Shown here one piece after another: positions 8,571 through 17,465 of a stretch of DNA of 64,000 nt. Each line of letters starts with the position of its first letter. The first letter of the stretch is position 1. Below the pieces are notes generated by a model. The model ran no database searches and was not told where the DNA came from. It saw only the letters and a program-made list of their open reading frames with translations. Source of the DNA: an uncultured Olsenella sp. (GTDB taxonomy: Bacteria > Actinomycetota > Coriobacteriia > Coriobacteriales > Atopobiaceae); contig CASEQJ010000004.1 in assembly GCA_949290055.1 (NCBI GenBank), forward strand, positions 1 to 64,000. Direction: 5' to 3'. The translations under genes were made by a program, and so were the position numbers.

Positions 8571-9821
8571 ATGTCCGACGTCCTTGAGCGCTTCATGCGC
8601 TACGTGCAGGTTGACTCGCAGTCCGACCCAGACAACATGGACGAGACCCCGTCCACGCCGCGCCAGCACGACATGGCCCGCTACCTGGGCGACGAGCTCC
8701 GGGAGATCGGTTGCGCGGACGTGGCCGTGGACGAGCACGCCTACGTCACGGGCACCCTGCCCGCCTCCGCCGGGGCCGAGAAGTGCCCGGCGCTTCTGCT
8801 CTGCGCCCACATTGACTCCTCTCCCGACGCGCCCGCCTCCGGCGTGCGCCCGCACGTGGTCCGCTACGAGGGCGGCCCGCTCGTGGCGGGCGTCGTGAAT
8901 GGCGAGCCGGTCCAGACCACGCCGGAGCAGGTGCCCGACCTTGCCCAGTTCGTCGGACAGGACATAGTCTGCTCCGACGGCACCACGCTCCTCTCGGCTG
9001 ACGACAAGGCCGGCGTCGCCGAGATCTGCGCGCTTCTCGCCCGGCTCGTGGCCAACCCCGAGCTGCCGCACCCCACGCTCAAGGTGGCCTTCGTCCCCGA
9101 CGAGGAGATCGGCCACGGCGCGGAGCTGCTCGACCTCGAGGCCCTTGGCGCGCGCTGGGGCTACACCGTGGACGGCGAGGCTCTCGGCGAGTTCAACTAC
9201 GAGTGCTTCTCGGCCTGCGAGGCCACGGTCGTCGTGCGCGGCGTCATGGTGCACCCGGGCAGCGCCAAGGACGTCATGGTCAACGCGATCACGGTGGCCT
9301 CCGAGTTCCAGCAGCTGGTCCCGGCGGCGGAGCGCCCCGAGCACACGGAGGGCCGCGAGGGCTTCTACCACCCCACCGACATTGAGGGCACGGCCTCCGG
9401 CGTCACCCTCTCCTACATTCTGCGCGACTTTGACGCCGCGGACTTTGACGCGCGCAAGGAGACCTTCCGCGCGATCGCGGCCTTCCTGAACGATCGCTAC
9501 GGCGCGGGCACGGTCGAGGTGACCTTCCGCGAGCAGTACCGCAACATGGCCGAGAAGTTCGGCGAGGCCGAGAAGTGCCTCGTTGACTTTGCGCTGGAGG
9601 CCAACCGCGAGGTCGGCATCGAGCCCGTGCTCGTGCCCGCGCGCGGCGGCACCGACGGCGCCCAGCTCACCTTCCGCGGGCTGCCCTGCCCCAACATAGC
9701 CACGGGCGGCTACAACGCCCACTCCGTGCGCGAGTTCGTGCCCGTGCGCAGCCTCGAGCTCACGGTCGACCTGCTGGAGCGCCTCGTTGCCAAGTTCGCC
9801 GCCGTCGGGGCGGGGGAGTAG
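8571..9821 (+). CDS. pepT: Peptidase T (tripeptide aminopeptidase)
   Basis: This is a 416-residue cytosolic M20B zinc aminopeptidase that removes N-terminal residues from tripeptides. Metal and catalytic motifs are visible: ALLLCAHIDSSPDAP (first His/Asp), DGTTLLSADDKAGVAE (bridging Asp region), FVPDEEIGHGAE (catalytic and metal Glu), and the late His in GGYNAHSVREFVPV. Length matches the family. The start ATG has AAAGGGAGG seven bases upstream. The next gene begins three bases after its stop, so they are probably one transcript. Confidence 0.95.
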   Translation: MSDVLERFMRYVQVDSQSDPDNMDETPSTPRQHDMARYLGDELREIGCADVAVDEHAYVTGTLPASAGAEKCPALLLCAHIDSSPDAPASGVRPHVVRYEGGPLVAGVVNGEPVQTTPEQVPDLAQFVGQDIVCSDGTTLLSADDKAGVAEICALLARLVANPELPHPTLKVAFVPDEEIGHGAELLDLEALGARWGYTVDGEALGEFNYECFSACEATVVVRGVMVHPGSAKDVMVNAITVASEFQQLVPAAERPEHTEGREGFYHPTDIEGTASGVTLSYILRDFDAADFDARKETFRAIAAFLNDRYGAGTVEVTFREQYRNMAEKFGEAEKCLVDFALEANREVGIEPVLVPARGGTDGAQLTFRGLPCPNIATGGYNAHSVREFVPVRSLELTVDLLERLVAKFAAVGAGE

Positions 9822-9824
9822 GCG

Positions 9825-10361
9825 GTGGGCAGGACCTTGCTCGTCGTCCTGGCGCTCTTCACGCCGCTCGTTGCCCTCGTGTTCGAGCACGTGGGCAACG
9901 TCCGCATAACCGAGCGCCACCACAGCCACCACGACACCTACGTCGTCTCGGCCGAGTTCACCCGCTCGCTCGTGCTCGCCATGACGTTCATGGCGGCGCT
10001 TGGCCTGCTCGTTGCCTGGCTCTGCGACCAGGACGTGTTTCTCCCCGACGCGGTGACGGTGCTCGCGTTCTTTGACGCGTTTATCGTGACCTGCTTCGTC
10101 ATGTGGCGCCTGCTGTGCCGCTACCGCGTCTCGACCTTCGGCGACACCATGGCCGTCACGCCCCTCGCGGGCCCGAAGGTCTGGGTGCGCTACGACCAGA
10201 TCGACCGCCTCGAGTGGTCGGGCCTTCGCGTGGGCACCGGCTTTCGCAACCTCGTCGTGTGGGTCGGCGGCCGCCGTGCGGCGACCATTCTGGGATTTGT
10301 CGACGTCGAGCAGATCCTCTTGAGCATTGACCGCTTTGACCTGCTGCCTAACACCAACTAG
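9825..10361 (+). CDS. Small membrane protein with PH-like cytosolic domain
   Basis: The protein has 178 residues, with three hydrophobic segments (about residues 3-20, 48-65, 72-95), then a soluble C-terminal part of about 80 residues (VTPLAGPKVWVRYDQIDRLEW, GRRAATILGFVDVEQIL) whose pattern resembles bacterial PH-like domains of the DUF/YcxB type. The GTG start overlaps the pepT end region (gap 3 bases). I do not recognise a specific function. Its place between pepT and two HAD phosphatases suggests only co-transcription. Confidence 0.65.
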   Translation: MGRTLLVVLALFTPLVALVFEHVGNVRITERHHSHHDTYVVSAEFTRSLVLAMTFMAALGLLVAWLCDQDVFLPDAVTVLAFFDAFIVTCFVMWRLLCRYRVSTFGDTMAVTPLAGPKVWVRYDQIDRLEWSGLRVGTGFRNLVVWVGGRRAATILGFVDVEQILLSIDRFDLLPNTN

Positions 10362-10369
10362 GGGGCGCC

Positions 10370-11224
10370 GTGATCAAGCTGATCCTTTCAGACATGGACA
10401 ACACGCTCGTCCCCTTTGGCGCGCGCCGCGTCTCGCAGCGCACCGTCGACGCAATCCGCGAGGTGCTCGACGCCGGCGTGCGCTTTGGTCCGGACACCGG
10501 GCGCGACTACGTTGAGCTCATGCGCTTCTTCGACGGTGACGAGACCTGCTTCATGACCGGCATCTTCTCCAACGGCAAGCGCGTGCGCGCCGACGGGCGC
10601 TACGTGCGGACCGTTCTTCTCGACCATGAGTCGCTCGTGCGCATTGACGAGGCGCTGCGCGGCGAGCAGGGCATGTTCCTGGTGTGCTACCCGGAGAGCT
10701 CCGACCTCACCAACCCCGCCTACGGCGTGGGGGCCACGCGCGCGGAGCTCGAGGTCTTTGCGCAGCGCTGCTCGTTCACCGGCAGGGTGGCCGACGCCGT
10801 GCCCGACGAGGACGTCATTGCGGCGACCATAGCCTGCCCGGGGCCGCCGGAGCGCATGGAGCGCTGCCGCGCGCTCGTTGCCGAGGCGGCGCCCGAGGTG
10901 AGGGTCGTCTCGCCCTTCCCCGAGTGGTTTGACGTGCTTCCGGCGGGCGTCTCCAAGGCCGACGGGCTCGAGGTCCTGCTGGAGGCGCTGGGGATCGGCC
11001 TCAACGAGGTGGCGGTCTTTGGCGACGCCGAGAACGACCTCACGATCATGCGCAAGGTGCCGCACTCGGTGGCCGTTGCCAACGCCACCGACGAGGTGCT
11101 GCGCGCGGCCCGCCACCGCGTGGGCGCGAGCACGGAGGAGGGCGTGGCCGACGCGCTCCTGGAGGTTGCCCGGGCAACGAGGGCGGGCGAGCTGCCCGCG
11201 TTTCTGAAGGAGGAGCTCCAGTGA
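10370..11224 (+). CDS. Cof-type HAD-IIB family phosphatase
   Basis: This is a 284-residue haloacid dehalogenase superfamily hydrolase, subclass IIB. Motif I is LILSDMDNTLVPFGARR, motif III includes the Lys in GVSKADGLEVLL, and motif IV is VAVFGDAENDLTIM, giving the catalytic Asp pair and Mg-binding Asp residues. Members dephosphorylate sugar phosphates, pyridoxal phosphate or FMN; the substrate here is unknown. It starts with GTG after a G-rich ribosome site and its TGA overlaps the GTG of the next, paralogous gene (GTGA). Confidence 0.9.
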   Translation: MIKLILSDMDNTLVPFGARRVSQRTVDAIREVLDAGVRFGPDTGRDYVELMRFFDGDETCFMTGIFSNGKRVRADGRYVRTVLLDHESLVRIDEALRGEQGMFLVCYPESSDLTNPAYGVGATRAELEVFAQRCSFTGRVADAVPDEDVIAATIACPGPPERMERCRALVAEAAPEVRVVSPFPEWFDVLPAGVSKADGLEVLLEALGIGLNEVAVFGDAENDLTIMRKVPHSVAVANATDEVLRAARHRVGASTEEGVADALLEVARATRAGELPAFLKEELQ

Positions 11225-12015
11225 TCAAGCTCATTGCGACCGACATGGACGGGACCCTGCTCGACGAGCGCTCGCGCCTGCACGAGGAGACCTTCGACCT
11301 GATTCGGCGGCTGGCCGAGAAGGGCGTGCGCTTTGTGGCCAGCTCCGGGCGCCGCTACGACACGCTGCGCTGGTTCTTTGAGCCGGTGGCGGACGAGATG
11401 GACTACGTGGCCTCGCTCGGCACGCAGGTCTACGCCGACGGTCGGCTGCTCGACCGCGAGGTCTTCTCCACGCTCTCGGTGATCCGGCTCTTTGAGACGT
11501 GTCAAATGTTCGACTGCCTGCACCTGGCGCTCTACGACGCCGGGCACGCCTACCTGCTGAACGACCAGAGCGCCTACGTGCGCGAGCTCGACAAGGACCT
11601 CCCGGACGCGATCTGCGTCTTCGACCCGCCCTCGCCCGACGTGAGCATAATCAAGGCGTCGATCTGCTGCGACCGCCCCGAGCAGATCATGGACATGGCC
11701 TACGTGCTGGAGCGCGAGCTCTCCGAGTGGTTCACGTTTCTGCCGAGCGGCTCGAGCTGGATCGACGTGACGCCGCGCCACGTGAGCAAGGCGACGGGCC
11801 TCGCCCAGGTCATGCGCTACTGGGGGATCGAGCGCGACGAGGTCATGGCCTTCGGCGACTCCATGAACGACTACGCCATGCTGCGCTTTGTGGGCCACCC
11901 CTGCGTCATGGACAACGCGCGCTACGCCGTGAAGCAGGTGGCCGAGTGCGTGATCGGCTCCAACGCGGAGCACGCGGTGCAGGTGGCCATGCGGGAGCTG
12001 CTGGAGAGCCTGTAG
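11221..12015 (+). CDS. Cof-type HAD-IIB family phosphatase (paralogue of the upstream gene)
   Basis: This is a 264-residue protein with motif I IATDMDGTLLDERSRL, motif II SSGRRYDTLRWF, the conserved Lys in HVSKATGLAQVM, and motif IV VMAFGDSMNDYAML. The first eight residues and overall order mirror the gene immediately upstream, so the pair arose by tandem duplication. The overlap GTGA implies translational coupling. It is probably a broad-specificity phosphatase of small phosphorylated metabolites; no substrate clue is available from neighbours. Confidence 0.92.
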   Translation: MIKLIATDMDGTLLDERSRLHEETFDLIRRLAEKGVRFVASSGRRYDTLRWFFEPVADEMDYVASLGTQVYADGRLLDREVFSTLSVIRLFETCQMFDCLHLALYDAGHAYLLNDQSAYVRELDKDLPDAICVFDPPSPDVSIIKASICCDRPEQIMDMAYVLERELSEWFTFLPSGSSWIDVTPRHVSKATGLAQVMRYWGIERDEVMAFGDSMNDYAMLRFVGHPCVMDNARYAVKQVAECVIGSNAEHAVQVAMRELLESL

Positions 12016-12053
12016 GGGCGGGCGTCTTGGGCGCGGGCGCGGGCACGGGCGCG

Positions 12054-12276
12054 TTCTAGAAAACGGCGGGCTTGTCCTGACGGCGTCTAGGAATTGCCGG
12101 CCTTGTCTGGCGAGAAGGACCTTGGGCCGAGCAACCTCCCGGTTTTCCAGAGTTTTTCTCGCCAACGTCGCCGAATCCTAGATTGGCGCGCGACAACTGC
12201 CCGAGTTTCTAGAACGTCCCGTGACAAGGGCCGTGTTTTCCGGAAACGCGTTGGGCGAGAAGAACGGCGACTAGAA
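12054..12276. repeat. Inverted tandem array 3, 31-bp period, with a divergent centre
   Basis: This lies in the gene-free 12016-12497 stretch. TCTAG words start at 12055 and 12086 and CTTGTC at 12071 and 12102 (31 bp apart). Inverted units follow with CAA/CAAG at 12194 and 12225, and a third at 12256 where GACAAG is replaced by GCGAGAAG. The centre contains GGCGAGAAGGAC and its inverted partner TTTTTCTCGCC. This array links the CTTGTC family with the TTCTCGCC word common in other intergenic elements. Confidence 0.8.
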
Positions 12277-12307
12277 CAACCGTTCGCGGAAAAGTCGTGG
12301 AGCCTCG

Positions 12308-12336
12308 TTGCGCGGCGCCGGGGCGTGGGGTATAAC
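12308..12336 (+). promoter_or_regulatory. Sigma-70-type promoter for the 12498 gene
   Basis: TTGCGC at 12308-12313 and TATAAC at 12331-12336 are separated by exactly 17 bases. The leader to the start codon at 12498 is about 155 bases and contains a GC-rich stem around GCGGG..CCCGC (12441-12466) that could act on expression. Confidence 0.55.
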
Positions 12337-12497
12337 TCTCGGTACGCCTTTGCGCGACACCGTCGCACGGGGCGTCAACCACAACATTAGACGGAGGACT
12401 CGTGACTGCATGCCTTGGGGAAGCTATGCCCCGGGCCTGCGGCCGCGGGTCTTTTTCTTACCCGCGAACCCGGTACGCGCCAACGAAAGGAACGGCT

Positions 12498-13379
12498 ATG
12501 ACAGAAGCGAACATGCGCGTCCCCCTTGCGGAGCGCCTCAGGGACACGTGCGACGGCGGCGTCTCCCTGCCCGTGGCGGGGAAGATCCTCACCAGGCTCG
12601 CGCTGACGCCCATTGACGAGGTCTGCGAGGAGGACGCGGAGGCGGCCCGCGCGCTTGGGCGGCTTGCCATGATTGACGTTCTTGACGGGAGGAACCCGGC
12701 CGTGGCCGGCGACTGGGGACTTGACCGCACCTGCTACGCCTCCGTGGCGTGGTACGTGGAGATCGCGTTCCGCATGCGCGACGCGACCACCAACCCCGAC
12801 TCCCGCCAAAGGCTCGCCAGGGTGACCAACCGGGCCATGAGGCACCTTGCGAACGTGTTTGGGGAGCTGCTGTCTGCCCTGACCGAGAACGACCTCGTAG
12901 TGCCCGGCGGTCCGCTTGGGATGAGGTGCGGGGGCGTCAGCAGCCTCGAGGAGTGGGTGAAGCGCTACGGCTCGGCCACCGCCCTGCGCGCGCTGCGCGT
13001 CCGGGAGCGGCCCGACACCAGGGCGCTTCTCGCGGGCTTTCTCTGCCTCCCGACCGAGCGCGTGGTGGGCGCGACAGCCCGTCTCGTGGGCGCCGTCCCG
13101 GGCGCGGGCTCCGGTGAGGCGGACCGGGTCAGGCGTCTCATGAGCCGCCTGCTCGAGGGCGGACCTCAGGACGGCTGGGTCATGCTCTGCCTGCGCACCG
13201 CCCTCAACGGCGACTGCGACCTGCGCCTGACCGACGCGCTGCGCCCCGTTCTCGTGACGCCGTTCGCGGAGCTCTGGGAGTCGGGCGCGCTGCGGGGCGA
13301 GGCGAAGGGCGCGACGCCGTCCTCGCGCGCGCTGTGCCCCGAGCTCGAGCGCAGGCTCGCTGCGGTTGCGGCATCATAG
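12498..13379 (+). CDS. Unrecognised cytosolic protein, 293 residues
   Basis: I do not recognise a family. The protein is soluble and mostly helical by composition, with no signal peptide or membrane segment, and is rich in Arg, Leu and Ala. The start ATG 12498 has GAAAGG seven bases upstream, better than the in-frame upstream codons from 12402. It lies 27 bases before the next gene on the same strand, so the two are probably an operon driven by the promoter near 12330. Its codon use matches the housekeeping genes of the window. Confidence 0.6.
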   Translation: MTEANMRVPLAERLRDTCDGGVSLPVAGKILTRLALTPIDEVCEEDAEAARALGRLAMIDVLDGRNPAVAGDWGLDRTCYASVAWYVEIAFRMRDATTNPDSRQRLARVTNRAMRHLANVFGELLSALTENDLVVPGGPLGMRCGGVSSLEEWVKRYGSATALRALRVRERPDTRALLAGFLCLPTERVVGATARLVGAVPGAGSGEADRVRRLMSRLLEGGPQDGWVMLCLRTALNGDCDLRLTDALRPVLVTPFAELWESGALRGEAKGATPSSRALCPELERRLAAVAAS

Positions 13380-13406
13380 GAGGGGGCGGCTTTGAGAGGA
13401 GGGCCG

Positions 13407-14699
13407 ATGGCGGACGAGGGCGCTCGCATGAGCGGTATGGTCTCCTCCCTGCGCAAGGGAGGGCGCCTGGACGAGGCGCTCGCGCTCGCGCGCCGCGAGC
13501 ACGGGCGGCACCCGGAGGACGGGCGGCTGGCCCGCGCGCTCTCCTGGGTGCTCTGCGACCTGGTGCGTCGCGACGGCGGGAGCCCCGAGCTCCTTGTCGC
13601 CCACCTGCGCGAGCTCGCTGGGCTCGAGCTGGGCGAGCGGGGCAACGAGGTGCTCTACAAGAACCTCCTGCGTCGCCTGGTCGACGCCGCGTGGGACCTG
13701 AGGCGCGCGTGTGACGCCCGCGGCCTGCGCGCCCTTCTCGACGCGCTGCGCCAGAGCGTGCGCGTGGTGCCGGACGCGGAGTGGCGCGCCGCGGGGTCGC
13801 CCCGTTCGGACGGGGAGCTCCTGGCGTTTGCCGCGTCCGAGGCGGAGCCGCTGCTGCGCCCGCTCTTCTCGGCCTTCTCGGACGCGCCCGAGGACCTCGA
13901 GGCGCTGGTGGCCTGGTGCGGGCCGCAGCCCTTTGTCATGGCGGAGGATTTGCGTCACGGCAGCTGGGACGCCCCGGACGAGAGCGGCGCGGAGGCGGGT
14001 GGCCTTGGTGAGCTGCCGCGCGCGACGGTCTACGTGGAGTGGGCGAGCCCGCGGCGCGGCGCGCTTGGAATCACCGCCTATCGGCGCTCTGCCGTGCGCG
14101 AGTTCGGCGCGCCTTCGGTGAGCATTGAGCGTAGTGTGGTGCGCGACGCGCGGCTTGCCCGCGAGCTGCGCGCGCACGAGGTCTACGACGCCGTGCTCTC
14201 GCCTGACGGCCGCTCGATTCTGGGGGAGCCCCGGGTCTGCGCGGACGAGGCGCTGCGCTCCGTCTTTGTCCGACGGTTCGAGGGCCGCTTCGAGCGGGTG
14301 GGTGACTTCGGGTTTGTGCGGCTGCCCGGCGGGACCGCGGCGACGGGCGACGTCCTCGTGCCCGCGCGTATGGTCGCCGAGCTGGGGATTTGCGACCTCT
14401 CCGTGGTGAGCGGCGTTGCCGTGGCGTCGTTTCGCGAGGGCGAGAAGGACGCCGAGGGCTCGTGGGGCTTCGTGGTCGACGAGGTGGAGCACGTGGAGTC
14501 GCCGCGCGCCGACGAGGTGGAGCGCCGCGTCTCGGGCGTCGTGAGGTTTGCGCGCGGCGGCGCCGCCTTTGTGGGGGAGTGCCTGGTGCCGGCGCGGGTG
14601 GTGGCCGAGCGTGGGCTGCGCGAGGGTCAGGAGCTCACGGCGACGGCGCGCCTGCGCTGGGACAAGCGCCGACGCCGCTGGGACTGGGTGCTCGCCTAG
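13407..14699 (+). CDS. Unrecognised protein with helical N-terminus and two related C-terminal beta modules
   Basis: The protein has 430 residues. Residues about 10-115 are helical and TPR-like (SLRKGGRLDEALALARREH). The C-terminal part contains two copies of a module: one around FEGRFERVGDFGFVRL..GDVLVPARMVAELGI, the second around RRVSGVVRFARGGAAFVGE..CLVPARVVAERGL, each resembling cold-shock/OB-like beta barrels that bind nucleic acid. That assignment is inference from pattern only. The start ATG 13407 has GGAGGG three bases upstream; a TTG 15 bases earlier is possible. It is probably co-transcribed with the preceding gene. Confidence 0.6.
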   Translation: MADEGARMSGMVSSLRKGGRLDEALALARREHGRHPEDGRLARALSWVLCDLVRRDGGSPELLVAHLRELAGLELGERGNEVLYKNLLRRLVDAAWDLRRACDARGLRALLDALRQSVRVVPDAEWRAAGSPRSDGELLAFAASEAEPLLRPLFSAFSDAPEDLEALVAWCGPQPFVMAEDLRHGSWDAPDESGAEAGGLGELPRATVYVEWASPRRGALGITAYRRSAVREFGAPSVSIERSVVRDARLARELRAHEVYDAVLSPDGRSILGEPRVCADEALRSVFVRRFEGRFERVGDFGFVRLPGGTAATGDVLVPARMVAELGICDLSVVSGVAVASFREGEKDAEGSWGFVVDEVEHVESPRADEVERRVSGVVRFARGGAAFVGECLVPARVVAERGLREGQELTATARLRWDKRRRRWDWVLA

Positions 14700-14784
14700 G
14701 CGTGAGCGCCGAGCGCGCGGGCCACGGTCTTGCTGGCGCCTTCCACGGTTCCCCTGGCTCTTCCACGGTCCCTGGCGCCTTCTA

Positions 14785-15010
14785 TGGTTTTGGGGCGAAA
14801 GTTTGATGCCCGTCGGACGAAAAAAGCCTCAAGTCCCCCGATTCGCCACGTTTCACAATGTATTGGGCAACGTTGTTGATACAAAACCGCGTTCTTCTCG
14901 CCAGCACATAAATTCTTCTCCCCAAAACAGAAAGATTCGTCAAAGAATCGACGTGCCGAGAAGCACGGAGAGCCCCAAAACCCAGAACTTAGGTTTTGCT
15001 GGCACCCGCC
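14785..15010. repeat. Left arm of a ~610-bp inverted repeat (73-bp period units)
   Basis: The gene-free region 14700-15535 is dominated by an inverted repeat. In this arm, units of the form TTTTGGGGCGAAAGTTTGAT (14788) and TATTGGGCAACGTTGTTGAT (14861) are 73 bp apart. A 53-bp block (14861-14913), containing GTTCTTCTCGCC, recurs without mismatch as its reverse complement at 15269-15321. The remaining homology is patchy and ends near 15010 at a CCCAAAACCC..GGCACC segment. Confidence 0.85.
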
Positions 15011-15174
15011 GGGAGACGCGGGACCCTCCCCGATTCGCAATCGTCCAGGCGTCTCTCTCGACTGTTCGGTTTCGCTGCTCAATCCGTGCAACGCGCCCGT
15101 TCACTACACGTAGTCGTCACGCGACCCTTCGCCAGGGTTTTTGCCTGCCGATCCTTCCCGTCGTCCGGGCTCGC

Positions 15175-15397
15175 CAATGCCACGTAAATCCAGGTTTTGG
15201 GTTTCTGGCCGCCCCGTGCTTCTCGACAGGTCATTTTCAAAGCGAACCACTTGGTTTTGGGGCAAAGGATTTATGTGCTGGCGAGAAGAACGCGGTTTTG
15301 TATCAACAACGTTGCCCAATACGTCGAGAAACGCGGCGAATCGGTGGCCCCACGGCCCTCCTCGCCCGACGGGCATCAAAGCTGTTGCCCAAAACGT
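15175..15397. repeat. Right arm of the ~610-bp inverted repeat
   Basis: This is the reverse complement of the left arm. The perfect 53-bp block is 15269-15321, and the two inverted units start at 15300 and 15373, again 73 bp apart. Between the arms (15011-15174) I see no gene, only a short dyad CACTACACGTAGTC near 15102-15115. A small hairpin near 15469-15496 (CGCGCACG/CGTGCGCG) lies between this arm and the cutC 3' end and could terminate cutC. Confidence 0.85.
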
Positions 15398-15535
15398 GCA
15401 AGGGACGATTTGGGACCCTGCGGAAACGTCGTGGGATCCCGCAGCGTCGCTCGGTGGCTGCAAAGAAATAACGCGCACGGCAAATCGTGCGCGTTATTCA
15501 AGCCAAACAACCTGCGGGCCAAGACGGCCTTCGTG

Positions 15536-16231
15536 CTAGGCCAGCTTCACGATCTTGGTGCCGTGGACCTCCTGCACGCCGAGGGCCTCGGCCACGGACT
15601 CGGCGTTCTCAAAGGTGATCCCGCCGCCGGGCAGAATGGTCAGACGGCCCGCGGCGTGCTCGATCAGGCGACCCAGGCGCCCGAGGTTGTCCGCAATGGG
15701 CGTGCCGGCCGCGCCGCCGTGCGTGAGAATCCGCTCCACGCCCAGGTCGGCGAGAAAGTCGATCGCCTCAAGCTGCCGCTCCTCGGTGAGCTCGTCGAAG
15801 GCCATGTGGAAGGTCACGGCCACCGGCGCGACCTCCGCGCCCGTCTCGTCGCTCACGTCTCCGTGCGCCGCCTCGATGAGCCGCGCCGTCATGTCCCGGT
15901 CCACGACCGCCTCGCCGGTTGCGGGGTCCGCGGTCAGACACCCAAAGACGACGCCGTCAACGCCCAGGCTCCGTGCCATGGCCACGTCGTCGAGCATGAT
16001 CTGCTCCTCCGCGGCCGTGTAGACGAAGTTGCCGCCGCGCGGCCGCGCCATGGCCATGACGGCGGCGCCGGTCTCCCGCGCAATGCCGACCGCGGCGCGA
16101 ATCACGCCGTAGCTCGGGCTCGTGCCGCCCACGGCGAGGTTGTCGCAGAGCTCGATCCTGCCCGCGCCCGCCGCGATCGCCGCCGGGACCCGCTCGACGT
16201 TCTCCGCACAGAACTCTCTCAGCAGTGCCAT
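15536..16231 (-). CDS. cutC: CutC family copper homeostasis protein
   Basis: This is a 231-residue cytosolic TIM-barrel protein. Family hallmarks include REFCAENVERVPAAIAAGAGRIELCDNLAVGGTSPSYG at the N-terminus and RILTHGGAAGTPIADN and ILPGGGITFENA near the C-terminus, where conserved residues cluster at the barrel mouth. CutC is linked to copper tolerance in older genetics, but the direct role is uncertain. The start ATG 16231 is preceded on its strand by GGGAGG. It is transcribed divergently from the pseudogene at 16404. Confidence 0.92.
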   Translation of the reverse strand: MALLREFCAENVERVPAAIAAGAGRIELCDNLAVGGTSPSYGVIRAAVGIARETGAAVMAMARPRGGNFVYTAAEEQIMLDDVAMARSLGVDGVVFGCLTADPATGEAVVDRDMTARLIEAAHGDVSDETGAEVAPVAVTFHMAFDELTEERQLEAIDFLADLGVERILTHGGAAGTPIADNLGRLGRLIEHAAGRLTILPGGGITFENAESVAEALGVQEVHGTKIVKLA

Positions 16232-16403
16232 GAGGCCTCCCCTCGCTCCGGAATCGTTGAGTTCATGATAACGGGAGGGCACCTGCCGCCGTCCGCGTCA
16301 CGTGCACCATCTCCGCCGCGTGGGGCGGCGGGACGTGCGATTGAGTTGCGCGCGAGCGGCGGACTAGCATACATAAAACAACCTAGAGAGCGGAGGCGTG
16401 ACC

Positions 16404-17449
16404 ATGAAGCGTCTTATCAGCTGCGACACCTCGGACCTCGAGGGCCGGACTCGTCAGGAGCTCCTCGGAGCCCTGGAGGCGAGCGAGGGGCGCGTGATCG
16501 TCCAGGAGCTCTCGCTCTTCCGCGACGCGGCCATGCTCGAGCCCATTACGGACGCCGAGATCGCCTGCGCCTTTGGCGCCGACCTCATTCTCCTGAACGC
16601 CTTCGACTGCGTGAACCCGCACATTGCCGGCATTACCGCGCCCGCGACCTCGGCTTTGACTTCATTCTCCTCACCGGTAACCCCGGCACGGGCGTCGACA
16701 ACGCCGCCATTGTCGAGGCCACGCGCGCCATGCGCGAGGCCTTGGGCGACGACATGCTGATCTTTGCGGGGAAGATGCACGCTGCGGGCTCGCGCGCGGA
16801 GGCGGGCGAGAAGATCGTGTCCAAGGAGGACATTCGCGCCTTTGCGGAGGCGGGCGCCGACGTCATTCTCCTTCCCGCCCCCGGCACCGTGCCCGGCGTG
16901 TCCTTCGAGTTCGTGCACGGCATGGTCTCCTACATTCACGAGCTCGGCAAGCTCTCGCTCACCGCGATCGGCACCTCTCAGGAGGGCGCGAGCACGGCCG
17001 GCACGGACTTCATTTCCCTCATGGTCTCCAACAAGACCGGCCAGTCGATCTGGGGTCTGATCTTTGCGGCCAACTGCGTGGTGCTGGTGGTCTTTGGTGC
17101 CATGTTTGGCTGGGAGGCGGCGGCGTACTCGATCATCTTCCAGCTCATATCCACCAAGGCGATCGAGATGTTCTACCACCGTTACGACCGCGTGACGCTG
17201 CAGATCGTGACCAAGCGGCCCGAGCAGATCCTCGACGCCTACAACGAGGTGCACAAGCACGGCTCCTCGGTCATGGAGGTCATGGGCGGGCGCAGCCGCC
17301 AGCGCTACTGGCTGATCAACACCGTGGTCTCCTCCTACGAGATTGACGACGTCATGCAGCTCATTCGCGAGAAGGACGGCGGCGCCGTGGTCAACGTGTT
17401 CCGCACGGAGAACTTCTTTGGCAACTTCTACCGCGCGCCGATCGACTAG
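16404..17449 (+). pseudogene. Chimeric pseudogene: DUF7916-type TIM-barrel gene with internal deletion, fused to the 3' half of a YitT-family gene
   Basis: A good ribosome site (GCGGAGG) and ATG 16404 open a reading frame beginning MKRLISCDTSDLEGRTRQEL, typical of a TIM-barrel family often annotated as haloacid-dehalogenase-like (DUF7916). After NPHIAGI (about 16634) the frame breaks. In another frame the same family resumes at RARDLGFDFILLTGNPGTG, with roughly 60 expected residues missing, and continues to LTAIGTSQEGAS (about 16990). There it changes without a break into TAGTDFISLMVSNKTGQSIW and the membrane segment plus DUF2179 domain of a YitT protein, ending FFGNFYRAPID. The product is not expected to function as either enzyme or transporter. 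The family name DUF7916 is from memory; the two-part composition is clear from sequence. Confidence 0.75.
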
Positions 17450-17465
17450 ATGCGACGACTGCCCC

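Noticed and set aside
15197-17449. A single plus-strand open frame of 750 codons
   Set aside because: The first 480 codons run antisense through cutC and through the repeat arm; only the part after about 16634 resembles known families, and it was annotated as the chimeric pseudogene.
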